From Symsagittifera roscoffensis (taxonomy: Eukaryota > Xenacoelomorpha > Acoela > Convolutidae): 64,000 nt of DNA. The DNA lies in the NCBI RefSeq assembly GCF_963678635.1, contig NC_087065.1, positions 17,249,623-17,313,622 on the forward strand, written 5' to 3'. A program made the translations under genes and the position numbers. The notes under the pieces are model-generated. The model saw only the letters and a program-made list of their open reading frames with translations, was not told the origin of the DNA and did not search any database. The number at the start of each line of letters is the position of its first letter. Position 1 is the stretch's first letter. Of the stretch, positions 24,447-36,822 are shown in pieces.

Positions 24447-25829
24447 CGTTATGAAAAGGAGGGTCAGAATCGTCTAGAACATAAACTTTCAAAATTTAAA
24501 TTGGCGCTAGGCTATTTCTCCGAAAAGTAAAATTGGCCATATCGTGATAACACGACACGATAAGACGCTTAACTGAAAGAGATCAGACGGAAGGGAGGTC
24601 CAGTGGGACAACAGGAGCGGATTCGTTCAGTCACGTCCCACGGAATTAGGGAGATAACGACGTTATCCCCGGGGAATCAGGAATTGGAGGCCCGGTGCCC
24701 AAAAAACTGCTAGAATTTGTGAACACATGTTTTAGCTACTGTAATGCCCTGAACTATCTAATTAACTCCAATTTTGTTCATTATTTCACAGCATGAGTAG
24801 TTAGAGTCTAGGAAAGAATCAATCCATCTCAATGGATTTAGTCAATAACTGTCACTAAAAACAAAGTAAAATATGTTTCTCTACCAGTGTTTTTAATAAT
24901 AATCACGTAGTCTGGGGATCCGAGACCCAGCTATGTAGTTTTTTTTGCATGAAAGTAAAGCTGAGCAAAAGTCGTTTGGCTGATGGCCTAGAAATGGTAA
25001 CTTAAGTATTTGACGTCAGGCAGTCGTCAATAGGTACTTTTTCTTCGCTCCGTCACTATGTATTGTATGGGCGAAAGTTACAAATACGATTTTATGGCGC
25101 TCCTGGGTGGGCCTGTTAGAAGCAATAGACCAACACAATCAGCAAACGTTTCATTGATGAACCCTCCGTTCCGGGCTTATGCCCAAGTTAGAGGCCTTAA
25201 TGGATTGTATTGTTCAAGGAAGAAGGTGCGGACCCTCCACATGGAACAATTTGGCTCTTTAACCTAGTTAAGACTGAAAGTTTCCGGGGTTAGAGGGTTA
25301 GGTGAGAAGTCATGATCGTGAGGCCTGAGACCAAACACAAATGAAGAGAAAGCGTAAAACCAAACACAAAACAGTGTATTACCAAGAAAAAGCCGAAAAC
25401 AAATTTACTAAAAACAAAAAAGTAGAAAAAACAGTGAAAAACACAAAACAAAAATGACTAAAAAGAGGACGAGATATGATCTGACTTTACTATTTAGTTG
25501 TTTCAGGTTGTTTTATATCATTACTGATCGATTGATTGAGTGTTTTGGTAGTTGGTCAGATACCCTCCCTCGGGTGTTGTTTGAGTATTTAAGCAGGTTA
25601 ATGATATTTTTTAGTGATTTTTCAAGAATCACTAAAAATTCTTGAGTTGGTGATTTTTTTAGTGATTTTTAATGATGTTTTTTAGTAATTTTTCAAGAAA
25701 TTTTAGAAAAATTAGATTGCAAATCTAGTTTGCATAAACTTAAATTGCGAATCAGTGTGCCATTACCCCGGATTGATACAGTTGAACCCACCGATGAAAA
25801 CGAGAAAAAAAAAACGTTAACAGTGAAAT
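24447..25829 (+). repeat. 1.38-kb tandem unit (unit 1, in copy 1)
   Basis: The unit starts at CGTTATGAAAAGGAGGGTCAG. It contains the phrase TCTGGGGATCCGAGACCCAG, the phrase GTTTGGCTGATGGCC, a small hairpin (TTGACG ... CGTCAA), a 69-codon frame at 25058-25267 and a block ATTAGATTGCAAATCTAGTT. The same phrases occur in the same order, more diverged, on both sides of the Penelope-like body (19130-19700 and 22690-24430). This is why I read the unit as an LTR-like repeat of that element. The frame inside is not supported as a gene. Confidence 0.7.
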
Positions 25830-26940
25830 AAGAATAAAAACGCTCGGTACCTTCAAATGCGCAATTAATTGCATCGTCTGAAAAAGTGCTAGAAAAAGAA
25901 GGGTAGAAGTACTCAAAGAATCAATTTTCAAAAACTCGAATTGAGAGTGCATGACACGTAATAATGGGATTAAATTGAACTAGAGGGTTAAATGGTTAAT
26001 TTGGATTGACACCGAGCCCTCCCGAGCACGTAAAAAGGGGAAATTAACAATTTTATTTTTCGGGGGTTGTGGAATAAGAGGCATTACTAACTTTGTATGG
26101 TCGTTTCAGAAACATTTCCTAACGGTTGTGATGCTCTGAACGATTTATTTTTGAAACAATTCATAATTTGAGAGCAAGAATATTTGAGGGCAAGGAACAA
26201 ATCAATCCATTTCCAGTGGATCCAATATGAAACTGTCCCCGCAAATATCTATAGTTTCGGTTTTCAGCCTCGTTTTTATTAATAAGGGTATAAAGGACAC
26301 ATATTTGAGGTTATATTTGCATGTAGTTGAAAACTAATCCAAATTCGTTTGGCTGATGGCCTCAAAGTTGTAACGCGATGGTAAATGGGAAGTGTCCGTC
26401 GCTGTGAAACTTCTTGTCAAATGTTACAGTGCTTTCCGGGCTAATGTTATATTTACCTCCAAAGGCGAGTGCATATCGTTTGATTGCCCGTGTTCTTAGG
26501 TTTTGTTTTATTTTAAAAAAAAATTAGTTGCAAATCTAGTTTGCAATAAAATTTAGAATTTCAATCAGTGGCTGCATTTTTTTTCTTATAAACTTGACTG
26601 CTCAAGCCTTTTAAGTTTCAGAGATATACCGTTGCTTATGATTTTTCAAAAAACTACCAATGGTGGGTTGCACTTAGGGAGGAGCGTTAGAAGCAAGTTT
26701 GTTTTTTTTTGCGTGGTTTTTCGAACTAGTCCTGTATTTTAAGGTTTTCTTTTTCACTGTATTGACAAAGCACAGATACTTAAATTTATCTAGTCAATAA
26801 ATTACCACATACTTGTACTGACTTTTTTCAAGTGATTTAAAGTGAATTCTGGCCATGGTTGAGAACCAAAAAATACCGCTTGAATGTACAAATATTCTAA
26901 GAATTAAAGTAGAGCTACAGCAATAGGTAAGAGAAAAAAA

Positions 26941-29124
26941 GTGTTGAAGGAAGACCTAGAAAAAAATGGGACATTGTGGCTTCACAACAGTTTTTGCAAA
27001 AACAGAGCATAAACTGTGGTTTCTCTGCTCTGCTGCAAACAGCGTACTAATGGCCACATACTTGCTGCAGAACACCGAGACCTAGAAAAGTGCAAGAAAA
27101 AGGAAGGAGCGAAAAACTCAATCGGTCCTATTAAATTTATAAAAGAGATCTCGATTAGGACTCTTGAGATGTTGTGTCAAGTAAATTTTGATAGTATTAG
27201 GGCACCAGGTAACCTAGCGAACGCAAAGGAGGCAGTAAGAAGGGGTATAGATGACAAAAGGTAAGTTTTCGAAATATTCTTTCTAAACCTGCAAGCAAGA
27301 TGTAATGTAAAAAATTTGATGAGCCGACACGAGAAAAAACTTGAAAAACTTTAAGAAAGACAGGATAGACCATTGAAAATATGGTTGACAGGTCTGTCAG
27401 AATAATAAATCAGGTGATTTTGTCGCAGTGGGTGTAAGAAGTCTTATGTTTTGGACCAAAACATCCGGTACGAGACAAGTTCAAAGAAATTCATTTTGTT
27501 ACTGATATTCATAGTTTTGGTCTGAGTTGAAGTTAAAGAGATTACCCGGAAAATGACTAAGTGAAATTGAAACAGCAGCAAAAACTTTTTGCTAAGAATG
27601 TGAAACAGGCTCCCTTTGACAAAGGAGTTGAAACAGTCAGAAAATATTTGTTAGCATAACGGTTTTCTGGCAGTTCTGTTTGATAAAGGGTGGGTTTTTG
27701 TGTGAAAAAGGAGACAGTTGACAGAAAATTAAACGATATAGTGCAGGCAGAACAATATAGAGAGAGGAGGAATCTGAAGACAGTTTTATCATAAACAAAA
27801 AATTACTTGCCATGGGAAAACCAGAAGAGATCAGCGAGGTGCAGTCGGCTAGGCTGAATGGATTAGCAAAAGTGCTAAAACAAGGCACACAACTTTATTC
27901 CGTCCTTTCTTTCGCAAACTAATCCTTCGAAACAATCTCGCAAAACCTACTAAAAAACTACTTAATTTGGCTGAGAGTAAGGCACTAATTAAACGCAATC
28001 GTTTGTGGTGTGTACAAAAAGATGGATAGTGTGATGGACTGACAATGGGCTCCTCACTAGCAGTAAAATTGGCCATTGTGTGGCTCAAAAAATACGAACC
28101 TGCAATAAGGAAAAAAACCAAATTGAAGTTTCTGAATGAGGATAACAACGGAGTCTGCCATGGTTGTCAGAAAAAGGTGACCTATCAAGCTAGAATTCGC
28201 CTGCTTGATTAATTCCACTTAGGGTATGGTAACATATCCGAGCCGGAAAACTCAAACATCGCTGAAGCAGTAAGGTATTGTCAGACTTGAAAAAAACAAC
28301 AGGAAAAAGATCGGAGTGAGAATGGTGCTGAAATTTCCTAAGATATGCGGATGACATGATTAGAATTATCAGGGGAAATCCTGCGGTACTCCACGAGGCT
28401 CCTAATAAGTCGCATCCGAACTTGGAGTCTACTTTAGAAGAACTTGATGGTAACGGTAGTTAGGTCTTTTTGGATTTAAATGTAAACGTAGTCTCACGAG
28501 AAAAGGTCACTTGTGGGTAATTTCAAAAACCCACAGAATCCGGTTCCATCTTTAATTCTAGAGGCTGCGCACCATTGCAGTACAAAAGAAACGTTATTGA
28601 AGAAAAGGTCCAAATGGTTTTCAGAATTACTACAACATGGGTAATTTTTGACAAGGCATTGCAGAAAAATCGGAAACAAGGGATTGAAATTCATTATTCG
28701 GAAAATTGTCCGGGCAGGTTTGTATTCGAAAAACTGGGGTAAAAATAAATTTTACAACAATATATTTGAAGACGTGCTTGCCATCCCTCAAAACTTCCTT
28801 TGTGCGTAAAGTGAGACACCAAGTGGCGTATGAGCTTACATGTAATGGTTGTAACTCCACCTATGTCGGCTAGACAAGGCGATACTCAGCCACTAGCATT
28901 GATGAACAACGCAAAGATGAATCCCCAGTAAAAGAGCATTTGTTACAATGCAGTAAGGAGGCAGGCGGTACTGCTGAGCTGAAGTCAGAGATTAAAAAAC
29001 GAACAGGAAAAACTGATAAGCTACTCTCATTAGAGGCTTTGCATATTTGGAGGGAAATGCTGAAAATCAACACGCGCGATGAATTCAGGGGTGGAAAGCT
29101 ATCGTTGAAGATGTACTCCATGTA
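26941..29124 (+). pseudogene. Penelope-like retroelement, copy 2 (broken, with 204-base deletion)
   Basis: Copy of 19989-22376 in the second duplication unit, with the same YADD box, PLE signature and GIY-YIG motifs and mostly the same stops. It lacks 204 bases after TCCGTCCTTTCTTT (27901-27914). This removes the end of the fingers and the palm A region with its catalytic aspartate (FDLKS). Because the stops are shared, the element was already dead before the duplication. Confidence 0.9.
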
Positions 29125-29839
29125 GAACATGACTAAAACTCATATAAATGTCATTTCAGAATCAAAAATGCTTCCAAAACGAAAATTTATAACAATTAAA
29201 GAATGAAAAAACAAAAATTTTGGGAATTATACAGCAAAATGTTAATATTTAATTTTTTATTACAGTTGTGTACATATGATTAATCAGAATATTTTAGAGC
29301 TTTTTTGAAATATGTATGTCATTTTTCCAGATTTTTGATTAAACTGTTAATATTGTTAAGTTTCAATCCCTATTCAATCGCGATAGTTTAAAAAACGTGC
29401 AAAAATCTTTGATTTGACATTTTTGAAAACTCTCATAATTTTATTTGAAATTTTAGACAGTTTTCAACCACAGTGACCACCTAAAGTTTTAAATTAATTC
29501 CAAAACAATTTTTATTCTGAGAGCATGAGCAATTCCAAAACAAATGTTGTTCTGCGAGCTCGAGGGCGAATAAAAGTCATTCCATTTCGAATGGATCAGA
29601 TAAAAAACTGTCTCTAAAAAAATCTATAATTAAGATTTTTTGTTTCGTTTTAGGAAATAATTTTTTGTCTGGGGATCCGAGACCAAGCAATGTGATTTTT
29701 TTGCTCAAAACTAAATAGATTTTGCTCGGAAGTTGGCTTAAAGTTTCCGTGGCGTTCTATGTGAATGTTAATGCGTTCCAGGCGAATGTTACACTTGCAT
29801 CCAAAGGAGAGTCGTATATTTTTATTTTTCGAGATATAA

Positions 29840-31035
29840 CTAGAGTTGGCATAGTACCGGTGCTAGTCAATTTGGTCATATTCTGAAGTTTTTTCTTGAT
29901 TTTGTCTTGATTTTATTTTGGTTTATCTTGAAATATTTTTTTTTGAAAATTTGAATTGGACATGTCAACTTGAGTTGCAGCAATTGAAATAAGAGGTCAA
30001 AAAGTCAGAAGACTCGAATTATAATTGTGTGAAAGTGAACAAAAAATCAGTCTGGAGTCAAAATCGCAACTTGTCCAAAATTAATCAATTGGATAGGAGC
30101 TGTCTTTTTTGTGATGGAGAACCTCGAGGACTATTGCAAGAGTGTTAATACTGGAGCAAGAAGAACCTTGACTGGACAGGTCGACGAGTGAAGCAACTCA
30201 ATGGTCAGGACAATAAAAACTACCTGAGTTTAAGCTAGTTCTTTCCTCAACTTCTAGAGTTACCCTAGTAACACTGTTTACTTGATTCTAGAGTTGTGTC
30301 AATATGTGAGTACTGAATTTATTCCCTTGAATGTTTTTTTATACATTCAGCTTGAGATAAGGCTGGTTTTAGGTTGATATATCTGAAATGGATCAAAGGT
30401 CCACTGTCTAATAAAAACTAATGTTATTATGAACCCTGTTTTTAACGGTGCTCGCGTGTTTCAGGTGTTCAGACACTTAGCCATTGGGACGTTCATATTT
30501 CTTGAGTGGGGGTGGTATTTTGGTATTAGCCTTTAAGCGATAACACGATCTTGAAATCCCATGTTTTAAGAGAACCGGATTGGCTCTGACAGAATGAGGT
30601 GCAAAAACAAAAGAAGTAGTGTCACTTAGACTCATATGTGACGTAGGCGGTCGACTGTTAAAATTAACTAGTAGGGTATGGTAACCAAGTAGAGAGGTAC
30701 TGGTACCTTGCCAACACGGGGGTGAATTTTTACCTCAGTTTCGCTCAATATTTGCATTTTCGTTAATTTAAAAAAACTGCTTTCGCTTTTTGAGGGTTTT
30801 TACTCTTTTCATTGATGATTTTCATAAAATCAATTATCCAAATAACGATTCCGAATAAAATTTGTCGGAACGAGTTTTTTAAGCCGGAATAAAATCCTTT
30901 TTTGTTGTACCATTACATGTACTGGTACGTACCGGTACGAATAAAGTCCTCTTTTGTGGTACCAGTACATGTGCTAGAACGCACCGGTATATATGGTTCC
31001 GGTTTCAGGTGGTACTAGTAAATTGCCAACTCTAG
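29840..31035. mobile_element. inverted-repeat element inserted in the LTR-like segment, copy 2
   Basis: Copy of 23092-24287 carried along by the tandem duplication, at the fixed offset of 6748 bases and with the same termini. It is not an independent insertion. Confidence 0.65.
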
Positions 31036-31194
31036 ATATGACGCTTTTTAGTGATTTTTCAAGAAATTTTACAAAAATTAGATTGCAAATCTAGTTTGCA
31101 TAAACTTAAATTGCGAATCAGTGTGCCATTCCCCCGGATTGATACAATTGAACCAAACGATGAAAACGAGAAGAAAAAACGTTAACAGTGAAAT

Positions 31195-32576
31195 CGTTAT
31201 GAAAAGGAGGGTCAGAATCGTCTAGAACATAAACTTTCAAAATTTAAATTGGCGCTAGGCTATTTCTCCGAAAAGTAAAATTGGCCATATCGTGATAACA
31301 CGACACGATAAGACGCTTAACTGAAAGAGATCAGACGGAAGGGAGGTCCAGTGGGACAACCGGAGCGGATTCGTTCAGTCACGTCCCACGAAATTAGGGA
31401 GATAACGACGTTATCCCCGGGGAATCAGGAATTGGAGGCCCGGTGCCCAAAAAACTGCTAGAATTTGTGAACACATGTTTTAGCTACTGTAATTCCCTGA
31501 ACTATCTAATTAACTCCAATTTTGATCATTATTTCAGAGCATGAGTAGTTAGAGTCTAGGAAAGAATCAATCCATCTTAATGGATTTAGTCAATAACTGT
31601 CACTAAAAACAAAGTAAAATATGTTTCTCTACCAGTGTTTTTAATAATAATCACGTAGTCTGGGGATCCGAGACCCAGCTATGTAGTTTTTTTTGCATGA
31701 AAGTAAAGCTGAGCAAAAGTCGTTTGGCTGATGGCCTAGAAATGGTAACTTAAGTATTTGACGTCAGGCAGTCGTCAATAGGTACTTTTTCTTCGCTCCG
31801 TTACTATGTATTGTATGGGCGAAAGTTACAAATACGATTTTATGGCGCTCCTGGGTGGGCCTGTTAGAAGCAATAGACCAACACAATCAGCAAACGTTTC
31901 ATTGATGAACCCTCCGTTCCGGGCTTATGCCCAAGTTAGAGGCCTTAATGGATTGTATTGTTCAAGGAAGAAGGTGCGGACCCTCCACATGGAACAATTT
32001 GGCTCTTTAACCTAGTTAAGACTGAAAGTTTCCGGGGTTAGAGGGTTAGGTGAGAAGTCATGATCGTGAGGCCTGAGACCAAACACAAATGAAGAGAAAG
32101 CGTAAAACCAAACACAAAACAGTGTATTACCAAGAAAAAGCCGAAAACAAATTTACTAAAAACAAAAAAGTAGAAAAAACAGTGAAAAACACAAAACAAA
32201 AATGACTAAAAAGAGGACGAGATATGATCTGACTTTACTATTTAGTTGTTTCAGGTTGTTTTATATCATTACTGATCGATTGATTGAGTGTTTTGGTAGT
32301 TGGTCAGATACCCTCCCTCGGGTGTTGTTTGAGTATTTAAGCAGGTTAATGATATTTTTTAGTGATTTTTCAAGAATCACTAAAAATTCTTGAGTTGGTG
32401 ATTTTTTTAGTGATTTTTAATGATGTTTTTTAGTAATTTTTCAAGAAATTTTAGAAAAATTAGATTGCAAATCTAGTTTGCATAAACTTAAATTGCGAAT
32501 CAGTGTGAAATTACCCCGGATTGATACAGTTGAACCCACCGATGAAAACGAGAAAAAAAAACGTTAACAGTGAAAT
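31195..32576 (+). repeat. 1.38-kb tandem unit (unit 2)
   Basis: Near-identical to 24447-25829 and followed head to tail by unit 3 at 32577, a spacing of 1382 bases. It includes the same 69-codon frame at 31806-32015. Confidence 0.85.
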
Positions 32577-33960
32577 CGTTATGAAAAGGAGGGTCAGAAT
32601 CGTCTAGAACATAAACTTTCAAAATTTAAATTGGCGCTAGGCTATTTCTCCGAAAAGTAAAATTGGCCATATCGTGATAACACGACACGATAAGACGCTT
32701 AACTGAAAGAGATCAGACGGAAGGGAGGTCCAGTGGGACAACCGGAGCGGATTCGTTCAGTCACGTCCCACGAAATTAGGGAGATAACGACGTTATCCCC
32801 GGGGAATCAGGAATTGGAGGCCCGGTGCCCAAAAAACTGCTAGAATTTGTGAACACATGTTTTAGCTACTGTAATGCCTTGAACTATCTAATTAACTCCA
32901 ATTTTGTTCATTATTTCAGAGCATGAGTAGTTAGAGTCTAGGAAAGAATCAATCCATCTCAATGGATTTAGTCAATAACTGTCACTAAAAACAAAGTAAA
33001 ATATGTTTCTCTACCAGTGTTTTTAATAATAATCACGTAGTCTGGGGATCCGAGACCCAGCTATGTAGTTTTTTTTGCATGAAAGTAAAGCTGAGAAAAA
33101 GTCATTTGGCTGATGGCCTAGAAATGGTAACTTAAGTATTTGACGTCAGGCAGTCGTCAATAGGTACTTTTTCTTCGCTCCGTCACTATGTATTGTATGG
33201 GCGAAAGTTACAAATACGATTTTATGGCGCTCCTGGGTGGGCCTGTTAGAAGCAATAGACCAACACAATCAGCAAACGTTTCATTGATGAACCCTCCGTT
33301 CCGGGCTTATGCCCAAGTTAGAGGCCTTAATGACTTGTATTGTTCAAGGAAGAAGGTGCGGACCCTCCACATGGCACAATTTGGCTCTTTAACCTATTTA
33401 AGACTGAAAGTTTCCGGGGTGAGAGGGTTAGGTGAGAAATCATGATCGTGAGGCCTGAGACCAAACACAAATGAAGAGAAAGCGTAAAACCAAACACAAA
33501 ACAGTGTATTACCAAGAAAAAGCCGAAAACAAATTTACTAAAAACAAAAAAGTAGAAAAAACAGTGAAAAACACAAAACAAAAATGACTAAAAAGAGGAC
33601 GAGATATGATCTGACTTTACTATTTACTGTTGATTCAGGTTGTTTTATATCATTACTGATCGAAAGATTGAGTGTTTTGGTAGTTGGTCAGGCACCCTCC
33701 CTCGAGTGTTGTTTGAGTATTTAAGCAGTTTAATGATATTTTTTAGTGATTTTTCAAGAATCACTAATAATTCTTGAGTTGGTGATTTTTTTAGTGATTT
33801 TTAATGACGTTTTTTAGTAATTTTTCAAGAAATTTTAGAAAAATTAGATTGCAAATCTAGTTTGCATAAACTTAAACTGCGAATCAGTGTGCCAATCCCC
33901 CGGATTGATACAGTTGAACCCACCGATGAAAACGAGAAAAAAAAACGTTAACAGTGAAAT
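32577..33960 (+). repeat. 1.38-kb tandem unit (unit 3)
   Basis: Head-to-tail copy of unit 2, spacing 1384 bases to the next. The conserved small frame (33188-33445) is extended by loss of its stop, which argues against selection on its end. Confidence 0.85.
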
Positions 33961-35129
33961 CGTTATGAAAAGGAGGGTCAGAACCGTCTAGAATGTAAAC
34001 TTTCAAAATTTAAATTGGCGCTAGGCTATTTCTCCGAAAAGTAAAAACGGCCATATCGTGATAAAACGACACGATAAGACGCTTAACTGAAAGAGATCAG
34101 ACGGAAGGGAGGTCCAGTGGGACAACCGGAGCGGATTCGTTCCATCACGTCCCACGAAATTAGGGAGATAACTGCGTTATCCCGGGGAACCAGGAATTGG
34201 AGGCCCGGTGACCAAAAAACTGCTAGAGTTTGTGAACACATGTTTTAGCTACTGTAATGCCATGAACTATCTAATTAACTCCAATTTTGTTCATTATTTC
34301 AGAGCATGAGTAGTTAGAGTCTAGGAAAGAATCAATCCATCTCAATGGATTTAGTCAATAACTGTCACTAAAAACAAAGTAAAATATGTTTTTCTACCAG
34401 TGTTTTTAATAATAATCACGTAGTCTGGGGATCCGAGACCCAGCTATCTAGTTTTTTTTGCATGTAAGTAAAGCTGAGCAAAAGTCGTTTGGCTGATGGC
34501 CTAGAAATGGTAACTTGAGTATTTGACGTCAGGCAGTCGTCAATGGGTACTTTTTCTTCGCTCCGTCACTATGTATTGTATGGGCGAAAGTTACAAATAC
34601 GATTTTATGGCGCTCCTGGGTGGGCCTGTTAGAAGCAATAGACCAACACAATCAGCAAACGTTTCATTGATGAACCCTCCGTTCCGGGCTTATGCCCGAG
34701 TTAGAGGCCTTAATGACTTGTATTGTTCAAGGAAGAAGGTGCGGACCCTCCACATGGCACAATTTGGCTCTTTAACCTAGTTAAGACTGAAAGTTTCGGG
34801 TGAGGTCATGATTAGGTTAGGTGAGAAGTCATGATCGTGAGGTCTGAGACCAAACGCAAATAAATAGAAAGCATAAGACCAAACACAAAACAGTGTATTA
34901 CCAAGAAACAGCCGAAAACAAATTTACTAAAAACAAAAAAGTAGAAAAAACAGTGAAAAACACAAAACAAAAATGACTAAAAAGAGGAGGAGATCTGAGG
35001 ACTTTCCAATTTACTGTTGTTTCGGGTTGTTTTATATCATTACTGATCGAAAGATTGAGTGTTTTGGTAGTTGGTCAGGTACCCTCCCTCGAGTGTTGTT
35101 TGAGTATTTAAGCACGTTAATGATATTTT
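33961..35129 (+). repeat. 1.38-kb tandem unit (unit 4, truncated)
   Basis: The last and most diverged unit; similarity ends near 35129 in the middle of TTTAAGCACGTTAATGATA, where unique sequence starts. The small frame is again present (34571-34780). Confidence 0.8.
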
Positions 35130-36243
35130 TGCCTGTGACCGGAGAGTAGAGTGGCAAATTGACCGACTTGTTTCAGAAGCAACAAGGGACAACAAGGATA
35201 ACCTCCACATTGTTCGTTGGGTGACTTTAACACAATTTTAGCATCGTTCGGGTAATATTTCAATACATTTAAATGGTTGGGGACACAATTGGCGCGGTCC
35301 GATTGTACCCTCCATCGATTGCAAATTTCCGAGTTAAAGGACTTAATTCGGGTATTTTGGTGTAAAATAGCCTATATTAATTTTTATTAACGACTCTTAA
35401 CAGGTTATTACCGTTATTTTATATTACCTATCTCCCATGTAGACCCGAAAAACACAAAATGTTAACAAAATGTTAACCCCAAATTTTTGGATATCCAAGT
35501 TTTTCCGAATAATATAACGCTTCTGCACAGTGAGCTACTAAGGTGTTCAAGCCCCCTAACTAAAGAAACCGCGCGGGAAAATATTCAGTAGATGTTGGCG
35601 AAAGTAAATTGTCCGATCAGAATTTTTTTTGTAATTTTTGAATTTCGTCAAAATGTTTTAAGGATTGAATTTTTGAGTTTTTAGCGGTTAAGCGATAAAA
35701 AATTTTGCGTTAGGAGCTTGCTAGCATAACGAGCTCAGTTACTAGAAAATTTTTTAAGTAACCCTCCGAATAGCTCCGTGGATTGGGGTAGAGACTCAAA
35801 ACTCGGAAAAGGAAGGATTCGGAGGGTCCAAATCCGATAATCTTTGGCCAACTTTTTGCTTTTAAGTCATTTTTTGGTCCAATTTTTTGCCTTGTTTTAG
35901 TACTGTAAAGGGCTGCCGCACTCATTTCAAGTATTTTCAAACACTTTCAGCAAGAATTGCGAAAAAAAGTCACTGATAACCTATACAGGTAGTGAAAAAA
36001 GGCCAATTTAGCAAACAGATTTTGTTAATTTTGCAAAAACTAACATGTCGATCGGATTAACATTGGTAGCATAAATTGAAGTTTTCCATCATTTGTTTGA
36101 TCCGCAAGCGTTTCTTGGTTGATACTTTCAGGAAAGAATTTTTTTTCAGACTCTACTATTTTGGATGGTCCAATTTTTATGGGACCCCTCAGAGCGACGG
36201 TAATTATTATAAAACCCCATGTTTTTCCCACAAGATAGGTTGG
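35130..36243. other. no gene recognised
   Basis: Unique AT-rich DNA between the tandem array and the second gap. A 76-codon - frame at 35710-35940 matches nothing I recognise. Confidence 0.35.
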
Positions 36244-36443
36244 NNNNNNNNNNNNNNNNNNNNNNNNNNNNNNNNNNNNNNNNNNNNNNNNNNNNNNNNN
36301 NNNNNNNNNNNNNNNNNNNNNNNNNNNNNNNNNNNNNNNNNNNNNNNNNNNNNNNNNNNNNNNNNNNNNNNNNNNNNNNNNNNNNNNNNNNNNNNNNNNN
36401 NNNNNNNNNNNNNNNNNNNNNNNNNNNNNNNNNNNNNNNNNNN
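36244..36443. other. assembly gap (200 N)
   Basis: Exactly 200 N. A Helitron-like 3' end lies just beyond, so the gap probably falls inside that repeat. Confidence 0.99.
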
Positions 36444-36503
36444 GGAGATTTATATCTGGACTCCAAATATGGCTGCTCACGTTTTCATGTTCGTTTGTCT
36501 TTT

Positions 36504-36531
36504 GAAGCACCGGAGGTGCGTTAGACGCTAG
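36504..36531 (+). mobile_element. Helitron-like 3' end
   Basis: GAAGCACCGGAGGTGCGTT followed by AGACGCTAG and then TTTT. It has the hairpin GCACC-GGAGGTGC, a second short palindrome and a terminal CTAG before T, as in the complete copies at 43347-44583 and 45939-46702. Its 5' part is lost in or before the gap. Confidence 0.6.
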
Positions 36532-36576
36532 TTTTGTTTAATTGCGTTATACTTCGAAGCGGTCGTGTATTCTTAA

Positions 36577-36625
36577 TGCACGGATCCTTAAACTATCGAG
36601 TCAATAAATTAATACACTTGTACTG
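36577..36625 (+). promoter_or_regulatory. PLE-like 5' motif upstream of the CSGALNACT-like gene
   Basis: GCACGGATCCTTAAAC ... CGAGTCAATAAATTAATACAC ... TTGTACTG. It matches the block that precedes the Penelope-like element at 19818-19868 and 26770-26820 and lies about 200 bases before exon 1. It may be an inserted retroelement 5' end, possibly supplying promoter sequence. That role is a guess. Confidence 0.35.
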
Positions 36626-36822
36626 TGCTAATTCAAGGTTTTGAATATGGTTGATGAAGTCTTTTGTCCTCAAAAAAAGTACCAGCCATGATTTGTGTGA
36701 TTGTAAGTTATTATAACAGTTGAAGATAATGGAGTTTTGTCTTGTTCCATTCTTTAGTCAGTAGTTTTTTTTTAGAACTGAATGAGGAGGCGAAAAACAA
36801 TTCACAGCTATCGTTATGTGCC

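Larger units (their letters stand above)
18881..25832 (+). repeat. 6.95-kb tandem duplication, copy 1
   Basis: The sequence beginning AATAAAAACGCTCGGTACC at 18881 recurs at 25833, and the two stay aligned at a fixed offset of 6952 bases, then 6748 bases after a 204-base deletion in copy 2. The unit holds, in order, an LTR-like segment, a broken Penelope-like element, a second LTR-like segment split by an inverted-repeat element, and one 1.38-kb repeat unit. The copies differ by only scattered single bases, so the duplication is recent. Confidence 0.9.
25833..32576 (+). repeat. 6.95-kb tandem duplication, copy 2
   Basis: Second copy of 18881-25832, with the junction after AACGTTAACAGTGAAAT near 25830. 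It lacks the equivalent of about 20961-21166 (204 bases). Beyond its end the 1.38-kb units continue, so copy 2 runs into an array. Confidence 0.9.

Noticed and set aside
24910-24935. TCTGGGGATCCGAGACCCAG as a tRNA T-arm or tRNA-derived SINE
   Set aside because: On the reverse strand the loop is 9 bases instead of 7, the TTCGA core is not present, and no A box or acceptor stem is found.
24971-24992. GGCTGATGGCCTAGAAATGG as a hammerhead ribozyme core in the 1.38-kb units
   Set aside because: The core lacks the A after CTGATG, helix II would have to be almost absent, and I found no paired sequences for helices I and III around it.
25058-25267. 69-codon frame repeated in each 1.38-kb unit as a conserved gene
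   Set aside because: It is conserved because the whole unit is recently duplicated; its end is lost in unit 3, and flanking non-coding bases are equally conserved.
36040-36531. Frames of 101-156 codons across the second gap
   Set aside because: They are read through N bases and depend on the arbitrary gap length.
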